NCBI GenBank assembly: GCA_004293385.1
Contig: RDYO01000006.1
Span: 1-28,308 of the forward strand
Direction of reading: 5' to 3'
Source: Verrucomicrobiota bacterium
Lineage (GTDB): Bacteria > Verrucomicrobiota > Verrucomicrobiia > Opitutales > UBA953
DNA: 28,308 bases
Each line of letters begins with the position of its first letter. The stretch's first letter is position 1. The notes beneath the pieces were generated by a model. It made no database searches and had not been told where the DNA came from. It was given only the letters and a program-made list of their open reading frames with translations. Positions 16,458-21,846 of this stretch are shown piece by piece. The translations under genes were made by a program, and so were the position numbers.

Positions 16458-17555
16458 TCAGCGGACGGCGCCGCCGGCGAGCAAGGCGCGGATCGCGGCC
16501 TCTTCGGGCACGTCGTCCGCGGTGCTGGCCGCGCCGACGCCGTCCTGCAGGACGAAGCGCAGCTTGCCGCCGCGGACTTTCTTATCGCGGCGCATCGCGG
16601 CGAGCATCGGGTCGAGCTTGAGCGGCGCGCGCAGGGCGGTCGGCAAGGCGTGGGACTTCAGCACGGCCTCGACCTGTTCGGCCTGGGCGGCGGTGCAGTG
16701 CTTCAGCTCGGCGGAAAGGCTGGCGGCCATCACGAGGCCGATGGCGACCGCTTCGCCGTGCAGGTAGGCGCCGTAACCGGCGGTCGCTTCGATCGCGTGG
16801 CCGAAGGTGTGGCCGAGGTTGAGGAGCGCGCGGCCGCCCTGGGCGCTGGTCTCGCGTTCGTCGCCGGCGACGACGGCGGCCTTGATCTCCACGCAGCGGC
16901 GGATCACGCGCGGGAGGAGCGGGTGGTTCCAGGCGAGCGGCGAATTCTGTTCGAGCAGACCGAAGAGGTCGGCGTCGGCGATGATGCCGTGCTTGATGAC
17001 TTCGGCCATGCCGGCGGCGAATTCGCGCGGCGGCAGGGTGGCCAGCAGGTCGGTGTCGGCGAAGACGGCCGTGGGCTGGTGGAAATTGCCGACGAGGTTC
17101 TTGCCGGCGGAAAGGTTGATCCCCGTCTTGCCGCCGACGGAGCTGTCGACCATCGCGAGGAGCGTGGTCGGGAGCTGGTAGAAATCGACGCCGCGCTGAT
17201 AGGAGGCGGCCGCGAAGCCGGCGAGGTCGCCGACGACGCCTCCGCCGAGCGCGAAGACCGCGCCGTCACGGGCCACGCCGTTGGCGGCGAGGAAATCCCA
17301 GACGCGGGCCAGTTCGGCGGCAGACTTGGCCGTCTCGCCATCCGCGGCGGTGGCGAGTACCGGCATCAGACGGGCGAGTTCGGCCGCGAAGCCGGACTGC
17401 GCGGCGGCGACGCCGGGCGAGGTGATCGCGACGCACTTCTGGCCGGCGTTCAGACGACGTTCGGCGGCGGCCAAGGCCTCGCGGCGCATCCCGGCCCCGA
17501 TGCGGACGGGGTAGGAGCGTGAACCTAGTTCGACGGTGACGGTCTCGGCCGACAT
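16458..17555 (-). CDS. aroB: 3-dehydroquinate synthase
   Basis: 365 residues, the usual length. It converts DAHP to 3-dehydroquinate, the second step of the shikimate pathway, using NAD and a divalent metal. The dinucleotide loop Gly-Gly-Gly-Val-Val-Gly-Asp-Leu-Ala-Gly-Phe is at 104-114. Pro-Thr-Thr-Leu-Leu-Ala-Met-Val-Asp-Ser-Ser-Val-Gly-Gly-Lys-Thr-Gly spans 119-135, and the metal ligands are Glu175 (Ala-Glu-Val-Ile-Lys), His239 (Gly-His-Thr-Phe-Gly-His) and His256. It is 42 bases after ftsY on the same strand, so it may be the end of the riboflavin-nusB-ftsY run. No neighbouring aroK is present. Confidence 0.97.
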   Translation of the reverse strand: MSAETVTVELGSRSYPVRIGAGMRREALAAAERRLNAGQKCVAITSPGVAAAQSGFAAELARLMPVLATAADGETAKSAAELARVWDFLAANGVARDGAVFALGGGVVGDLAGFAAASYQRGVDFYQLPTTLLAMVDSSVGGKTGINLSAGKNLVGNFHQPTAVFADTDLLATLPPREFAAGMAEVIKHGIIADADLFGLLEQNSPLAWNHPLLPRVIRRCVEIKAAVVAGDERETSAQGGRALLNLGHTFGHAIEATAGYGAYLHGEAVAIGLVMAASLSAELKHCTAAQAEQVEAVLKSHALPTALRAPLKLDPMLAAMRRDKKVRGGKLRFVLQDGVGAASTADDVPEEAAIRALLAGGAVR

Positions 17556-17597
17556 GTGGTCACGCTGGGGCGAGCCGCCCCCGCTGGCAAGACAACC

Positions 17598-18500
17598 TCA
17601 CTCGGCCAGGCCGACGATCGAGCGGGCGTAGGCGCGCGCGTCGAAGGGCTGGAGGTCGGCCGGCTGCTCGCCGACGCCGATGAAGCGGACCGGTACGCCG
17701 AGTTCGCGGACCACCGCGACGAGCGCGCCGCCGCGGGCGGTGCCGTCGAGCTTGGTCACGATCAGCCCGGTGAGCCCGACGGCTTCGTGGAAGATGCGGG
17801 CCTGTTCGATGGAGTTGGCGCCGAGCGAGCCGTCGAGGACGAGCCATTTTTCGTGCGGGGCGCCGGCATGGGCCTTCGTCGTGACGCGGACGACCTTGCG
17901 CAGTTCTTCGAGGAGGTGCGCCTTGGTGTGCAGACGGCCGGCGGTGTCGAGGATGACGAGGTCCGCGCCGCGCGCGACGCCTGCCTTGACGGCATCGAAG
18001 GCCACCGCGGCAGGGTCCGCGCCGGCGGCGCCGCCGACGACTTCGACGCCGAGCCGGCCGGCCCAGGCGGAAAGCTGTTCGCCGGCGGCGGCCCGGAAGG
18101 TGTCACAAGCGCCGAGCAGGCAGGTCTTGCCTTCTTCGCGCCAACGCCAGGCGAGCTTCGCGGCGGTGGTGGTCTTGCCGGCGCCGTTGACGCCGAGGAG
18201 CATGATCACGTGCGGCTTAGCGAGGACGGGAGCAACGGCGGTCTCGCCGCCCAGCGCGCGCACGATGCTTTCGGCGGCGGCTTCGGCGGGCGAGGTCTTG
18301 CGGAGCGAGGCTTCGGTCTTCCACGCGGCGCGGGCGGCTTCGACGACCTCGTCGGCGGTCGCGGGGCCGAAGTCGGCGGCGATCAGCCGCTCGCGCAGCT
18401 GCTCGGCGGACGCGGCGTCCATCGGACGCGCCAAGAGATTGGCGACGGCCTCGGCCGTGCGGCTCAGGCCGGACTTCAGTCGCTCGAAGAAGCCCGCCAT
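17598..18500 (-). CDS. ftsY: Signal recognition particle receptor FtsY
   Basis: 300 residues. The membrane-associated GTPase that docks SRP-ribosome complexes at the Sec translocon. It consists of the NG domain only: a helical N domain (about 1-85), then the G1 loop Gly-Val-Asn-Gly-Ala-Gly-Lys-Thr-Thr (103-111), Asp-Thr-Phe-Arg-Ala-Ala-Ala-Gly-Glu-Gln-Leu (133-143), Asp-Thr-Ala-Gly-Arg-Leu (185-190) and Thr-Lys-Leu-Asp-Gly-Thr-Ala-Arg-Gly-Gly (249-258). The long acidic A domain of E. coli FtsY is absent, as in many phyla; the short N-terminal helix Gly-Phe-Phe-Glu-Arg-Leu-Lys would contact lipid. The usual Gly-Gln-Asn-Ala of FtsY reads Gly-Ala-Asn-Ser here. It begins three bases after the stop of the S10-NusB fusion gene. 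Confidence 0.96.
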   Translation of the reverse strand: MAGFFERLKSGLSRTAEAVANLLARPMDAASAEQLRERLIAADFGPATADEVVEAARAAWKTEASLRKTSPAEAAAESIVRALGGETAVAPVLAKPHVIMLLGVNGAGKTTTAAKLAWRWREEGKTCLLGACDTFRAAAGEQLSAWAGRLGVEVVGGAAGADPAAVAFDAVKAGVARGADLVILDTAGRLHTKAHLLEELRKVVRVTTKAHAGAPHEKWLVLDGSLGANSIEQARIFHEAVGLTGLIVTKLDGTARGGALVAVVRELGVPVRFIGVGEQPADLQPFDARAYARSIVGLAE

Positions 18501-18503
18501 GGC

Positions 18504-19286
18504 TCAGCCGCCCTCGGCCTTGCGCGGGTCGCGCCCGAGCTCTTCCTTGTAGCTGTCGAGGATGCCGTTCACGAAGCGCTTGGATTCCTCGGTCGAGAAC
18601 TCCTTGGCGATGTCGACGGCCTCGTTGATGCTCACGACCGGCGGGATGTCCGTGCGGCGCATGAGCTCGAAGATGGCGACGCGCAGGATGGCGAGGTCGA
18701 CGCGGGCGATGCGGCCGAAGGCCCAGTTCTTGGCGTACTTGCCGATGATCTCGTCGATGAGGGCGAGGTCGCGGATGACGCCCTGGATGAGCTCCTCGGC
18801 GAAGGCGTAGTATTCGCGGGGCTGCGGGCGTTCGGAGAAGAAGTCGAAGAGGGCCGTGACCATGTCGGCGTGACGCTGGACTTCCCAGGAGCACAGGAAA
18901 TGCATCGCGACGACGCGGCTGTCGTGGCGGCGGTTACGCTTGGCGGGCGGCGCGGCGGGGTCCGGGACGACCGGTTCTTCCGGGGCGACGATGGCGATCT
19001 CGACGCCGGCCGGCACGTTGTGGCGGCGGAACGCGTCGACGGTCTTCTGGTTGGAGCCGATGATCTCGATCAGGCGGCGATGGCTGCGGATCTCCTCGCG
19101 GAGGGCCGTGCGCGGTTCCTCGACCTGGGAGGGCAACGGGAAGGGGCCTGAGATGCGGGCGCCGGTGCCGACGACGCTGGCGATGATGTCGGCCGCGGTC
19201 TGGTCCGCCATGCGGTAGTCGACGCTCTTGATCCGGATGCGGATCTTGGCGCGCGCGGAGGCGGAAATGGGCGAGTCGTTGTCCAT
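18504..19286 (-). CDS. nusB: S10 (NusE)-like domain fused to transcription antitermination factor NusB
   Basis: 260 residues in one uninterrupted frame. Residues 14-101 align with ribosomal protein S10: Lys-Ile-Arg-Ile-Arg-Ile-Lys, Thr-Gly-Ala-Arg-Ile-Ser-Gly-Pro-Phe-Pro-Leu-Pro (41-52), Ile-Arg-Ser-His-Arg-Arg-Leu-Ile (66-73) and Lys-Thr-Val-Asp-Ala (81-85). Between Leu-Pro-Ser and Ile-Arg-Ser-His there are 12 residues where E. coli S10 has 22, so the loop that threads into the 30S subunit is cut short. Residues 102-116 are a Pro/Ala/Glu linker. Residues 117-250 are NusB, ending in the hallmark Arg-Val-Asp-Leu-Ala-Ile-Leu-Arg and Val-Ser-Ile-Asn-Glu-Ala-Val-Asp-Ile-Ala-Lys-Glu-Phe. In E. coli, NusB and S10 (as NusE) form a heterodimer on boxA RNA during rRNA antitermination; here both are one chain. 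It lies between ribH and ftsY, the common nusB position. An ordinary rpsJ should exist elsewhere, since this copy does not look fit for the ribosome. Confidence 0.92.
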   Translation of the reverse strand: MDNDSPISASARAKIRIRIKSVDYRMADQTAADIIASVVGTGARISGPFPLPSQVEEPRTALREEIRSHRRLIEIIGSNQKTVDAFRRHNVPAGVEIAIVAPEEPVVPDPAAPPAKRNRRHDSRVVAMHFLCSWEVQRHADMVTALFDFFSERPQPREYYAFAEELIQGVIRDLALIDEIIGKYAKNWAFGRIARVDLAILRVAIFELMRRTDIPPVVSINEAVDIAKEFSTEESKRFVNGILDSYKEELGRDPRKAEGG

Positions 19287-19289
19287 CGT

Positions 19290-19826
19290 TCAGTTCTGGG
19301 CGAAAGGTTCCTGGCCGCCGCGCTTGCGTTCCTCGTCCTCGACCTGGTCGAGGCGGGCGCCGAGCGTGACGCGGTGACGGGCCATGGCGAGGGCGGCGTG
19401 GGCGAACTCCGTGCCGCGGTCCAGGGATCCTTGGCAGCGGGCGACGGCCTGCTCGCGGTTGTTGGTCACGACGATGCCGTTGATCATCGGGACTTCGGAG
19501 CGGATGGCCGCGTCCTGCAGGGCCTGGGCCGTCGAGTGGGCGATGATCTCGTGGTGCGGGGTGTCGCCGGCGACGACGACGCCGAGGGCGATGACGCAGT
19601 CATAATCGCCGCTCATCGCGGACATGTAGGCGGCGTAAGGGATCTCGCCGGAGCCGGGGACGGCGACTTCGACGATCGAGGCGGCGGGCACGCCGGCGGC
19701 GCGCAGGCCTTTGACGGCGTTCTTCTTCAGGGCCTGGACCAGCTCGCCGTTGTAACCCGCGGACACGAGGGCGAAGCGGAGTTCGGCGCCGTCGATGGCG
19801 TCAGGGGTGGGCTTGTCGAGGCTCAT
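19290..19826 (-). CDS. ribH: 6,7-dimethyl-8-ribityllumazine synthase
   Basis: 178 residues from the ATG at 19826. A TTG further upstream would add 16 unconserved residues. The enzyme condenses ribityl-aminouracil with dihydroxybutanone phosphate, the penultimate step of riboflavin synthesis. Visible features are Ser-Ala-Gly-Tyr-Asn (22-26, the aromatic that stacks on substrate), Val-Pro-Gly-Ser-Gly-Glu-Ile-Pro (56-63), Ala-Leu-Gly-Val-Val-Val-Ala-Gly-Asp-Thr-Pro-His-His (80-92, with the catalytic His) and Asn-Gly-Ile-Val-Val-Thr-Asn (106-112). The usual Phe before Glu-Ile-Pro is Gly. A charged tail of about 25 residues follows the fold. It is followed after three bases by the S10-NusB gene, the widespread ribH-nusB pairing. 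Confidence 0.93.
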   Translation of the reverse strand: MSLDKPTPDAIDGAELRFALVSAGYNGELVQALKKNAVKGLRAAGVPAASIVEVAVPGSGEIPYAAYMSAMSGDYDCVIALGVVVAGDTPHHEIIAHSTAQALQDAAIRSEVPMINGIVVTNNREQAVARCQGSLDRGTEFAHAALAMARHRVTLGARLDQVEDEERKRGGQEPFAQN

Positions 19827-19895
19827 GGCGGAAGAACGGACGGTCGATGGAGTCGCTTCGGACCAAGCCTGCAAGCGGAAACAACCGTCCGCGGC

Positions 19896-20972
19896 TCAGA
19901 AGGGGACCTGTTCGACGATCTCCAGCCCGTAACCGCCGAGTCCCACGACCTTGCGCGGGTTGTTCGTGATGAGGCGGATGCGGCGGAGGCCGAGGTGCGA
20001 AAGGATCTGGGCGCCGATGCCGTAGTCACGCGCGTCCATCTGGCCGAGACGCACGCCGTCCTGGTCCGCCTGCATGCCGCCGAAGGGCTGAGCGACGTGG
20101 ACGATGACGCCGCGGCCGGCCTTGGCGACGGCTTCGAAGCTGGAGGCGAGCGAGGCGCCGGCGCCGAAGGCGCTGCCGCGGAAGAGGTCGCCGAGCATGT
20201 TCTCCCGCTGGACGCGTACGAGCGTGGGCGTCTCGTCCGGTTGGCCGAGGGTGAAGACGAGGTGCTGGCGACCGTCGGGCAGCGAGCGGTAGACGCGCAG
20301 GCTGAACTCGCCCCAGGCTGACTTGAACGGGCTTTCGGCGACGAGCTCGACGAGGCGTTCGCGGCGATGGCGGAACTCGATGAGCTGCGCGATCGAGATC
20401 ATGTGCAGGCCGAACTTCTTCTTAAGTTCGACGAGCTCGGGCAGGCGGGCCATCGAGCCGTCCTCGTTGAGGATCTCGCAGATGACGCCGCTCGGGTGCA
20501 GGCCCGCGAGGGAGGCGAGGTCGACCGCCGCTTCGGTATGGCCGGCGCGCTGGAGCACGCCGCCCGGACGGGCGAGCAGCGGGAAGATATGGCCCGGCTG
20601 CACGAGGGCCTCCGGCTTGGCCTGCGGGTCGGCGAGGATCGCGATCGTCTTCGCGCGATCGTAGGCGGAGATGCCGGTGGAGATCCCTTCGGCGGCGTCG
20701 ACGGACACCGCGAAGGCGGTGCGCTGCGACTCCCGGTTCTCGGGCACCATCTGGGAGATGCCGAGGCGACGCAGCTGATGCTCGACGGTCGGGACGCAGA
20801 TGAGCCCGCGCGCGTGGCGGATCATCATGTTGACCGTCTCGGGGGTGGCCTTGGACGCCGCCATGACGAGGTCGCCCTCGTTCTCGCGGTTCTCGTCGTC
20901 GGTCACGATGACGAGCTTCCCGGCGGCGATGTCCGCCAGGGCTTCCTCGATGGTGTCGAAGGGCTCGTTCAT
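19896..20972 (-). CDS. ribBA: 3,4-dihydroxy-2-butanone 4-phosphate synthase with a degenerate GTP cyclohydrolase II half
   Basis: 358 residues. The N-terminal half (about 1-200) is an intact DHBP synthase: Asp-Asp-Glu-Asn-Arg-Glu-Asn-Glu-Gly-Asp-Leu (25-35) for metal and substrate, Pro-Gly-His-Ile-Phe-Pro-Leu (126-132) and His-Thr-Glu-Ala-Ala-Val-Asp-Leu (145-152). The C-terminal half (about 208-358) keeps the GTP cyclohydrolase II fold, with Arg-Asp-Tyr-Gly-Ile-Gly-Ala-Gln-Ile (315-323) and Thr-Asn-Asn-Pro-Arg-Lys (336-341). The normal zinc site His-Ser-Glu-Cys and Arg-Cys-Asp-Cys is replaced by Gln-Arg-Glu-Asn (255-258) and Ala-Phe-Gly-Ala (268-271). No cysteine at all occurs after residue 200, and the Arg-Gln-Glu-Gly-Arg-Gly loop is also lost. 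GTP cyclohydrolase II activity is therefore very unlikely. Such RibB-RibX proteins are known in other phyla. It is the first gene of the rib-nusB-ftsY run. Confidence 0.93.
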   Translation of the reverse strand: MNEPFDTIEEALADIAAGKLVIVTDDENRENEGDLVMAASKATPETVNMMIRHARGLICVPTVEHQLRRLGISQMVPENRESQRTAFAVSVDAAEGISTGISAYDRAKTIAILADPQAKPEALVQPGHIFPLLARPGGVLQRAGHTEAAVDLASLAGLHPSGVICEILNEDGSMARLPELVELKKKFGLHMISIAQLIEFRHRRERLVELVAESPFKSAWGEFSLRVYRSLPDGRQHLVFTLGQPDETPTLVRVQRENMLGDLFRGSAFGAGASLASSFEAVAKAGRGVIVHVAQPFGGMQADQDGVRLGQMDARDYGIGAQILSHLGLRRIRLITNNPRKVVGLGGYGLEIVEQVPF

Positions 20973-20976
20973 GAAA

Positions 20977-21009
20977 GTGGGAGGTTCGAACTTGGTCGTA
21001 ACCTCCCAC
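20977..21009 (-). promoter_or_regulatory. Perfect 10-bp hairpin directly before the ribBA start
   Basis: GTGGGAGGTT and AACCTCCCAC are exact inverted repeats with a 13-base loop, ending four bases before the ATG. In the mRNA the ascending arm holds GGGAGG, a ribosome-site-like sequence, which is paired with CCUCCC next to the start codon. No T-run follows, so it is not a standard terminator. It may gate ribBA translation or protect the message end. Confidence 0.55.
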
Positions 21010-21016
21010 GGTGCAA

Positions 21017-21036
21017 GCGGGGAGATGGGTCCCCGC
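21017..21036 (-). promoter_or_regulatory. Second, shorter hairpin in the ribBA leader
   Basis: GCGGGGA and TCCCCGC form a perfect 7-bp stem with a six-base loop, eight bases upstream of the larger hairpin and 22 bases after the end of the DUF1080-like gene. It could stop transcription from that gene or form part of a two-stem riboflavin-operon leader. It lacks the T-tract of a classical terminator. Confidence 0.4.
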
Positions 21037-21058
21037 CGGTGAAAACGTGCCGGATGGC

Positions 21059-21796
21059 TTATTTGGCGGCCTTAGCCTTGCCCTTGCCTTTGCCTTTGGC
21101 GGCCGGCGCGGACGGCTTCGGGGCGGCGGCCATGGCTTCGGCGATCCGGGCACTGGCGTCCTTCCAGGAAGCCTTGGGCTCGGCCTTGGCGCTCCAGAGC
21201 GTGAAGTTGCGGAAGGTGGCGGACTGGCCGGAGCAGGTGAAGCCGGGGCTGACCTTCTCGGTCTTGAAGAGCGCGTCGCTGCCGAAGGCGCTCACCTTGC
21301 CGTCGATCGTCGCGACCATGGTGTCGCCGACCATCTCGAGGACGACGCGGTGCCAGGTGCCCGCCTCGAAGGACTGGGCGGTGTTCAGGAAGACGACGGC
21401 CTTGTCGGGGCCGTCGTGGTCGTGGTCGTCTTTCTGCACGCGCAGCGTGGTCGGCGTGATGAGCACGCGGGCCATGTGATCCTTCGTGGCGTTGATGCTC
21501 AGCGAGACGGACTTCGCGCCGTCCAAGCGGAATTCGAAGGCGATGACGAGGTCCTGCAGCTTCTGGGCGACGCGGCTGACGGCGCCATGCTGGTCCGCCG
21601 GGATCTCCTCGACGCGGGTGCCGTCAGGGGTGCGCTCCCACTTGCCCTTGGCGACCTTCCAATCGGTGGCTTTCGCCTCCTTGGTCAGCGCGTCGCTGAC
21701 GATCTCCTTGTCCGGCTGGGCGAGGAGGGTGGCGGGAGCGTCGGCCGCGCAGAGCGGCGAGACGAGGGCGAGCAGGGCGAGGAGGCGGAGCGACAT
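21059..21796 (-). CDS. Secreted DUF1080-like (concanavalin-like fold) protein
   Basis: 245 residues. A clear signal peptide (Met-Ser-Leu-Arg, then a Leu/Ala core ending in Cys-Ala-Ala-Asp near 16-19) is followed by a beta-rich domain (about 40-205). Features such as Val-Ile-Ala-Phe-Glu-Phe-Arg-Leu-Asp-Gly, a Trp-His-Arg-Val-Val-Leu-Glu-Met-Val-Gly-Asp strand and Ala-Thr-Ile-Asp-Gly-Lys are those of the DUF1080/3-keto-disaccharide hydrolase-like group, which is greatly expanded in Planctomycetota and Verrucomicrobiota. The last 20 residues are Lys/Ala/Gly-rich. A pyrimidine tract, not a Shine-Dalgarno sequence, precedes the ATG. It lies 50 bases after the large duplicated secreted protein, on the same strand, and is probably co-transcribed with it. 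Confidence 0.65.
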   Translation of the reverse strand: MSLRLLALLALVSPLCAADAPATLLAQPDKEIVSDALTKEAKATDWKVAKGKWERTPDGTRVEEIPADQHGAVSRVAQKLQDLVIAFEFRLDGAKSVSLSINATKDHMARVLITPTTLRVQKDDHDHDGPDKAVVFLNTAQSFEAGTWHRVVLEMVGDTMVATIDGKVSAFGSDALFKTEKVSPGFTCSGQSATFRNFTLWSAKAEPKASWKDASARIAEAMAAAPKPSAPAAKGKGKGKAKAAK

Positions 21797-21846
21797 GAGA
21801 GGAGGGGGTGTGAGGATGTAACCGCAGAAACGCCCGAGGGTTGCGA

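Noticed and set aside
17556..19151. A 531-codon open frame opposite ftsY and the S10-NusB gene
   Set aside because: It crosses two well-supported genes on the other strand and has a composition typical of antisense shadows.
18504..19286. The S10-NusB fusion as an artefact of a frameshift between adjacent genes
   Set aside because: The linker is in frame, of normal codon composition and without a stop. The S10 half starts right at the first ATG and its loop is shortened internally, which an indel at the junction would not produce. An error cannot be fully excluded without relatives.
20973..21058. An FMN riboswitch before ribBA
   Set aside because: ACCGGCGG occurs, as in the FMN element, but the leader is only 86 bases long and lacks the other conserved blocks such as AGCCCGYGA and the GAUUCAGUUUAA region.
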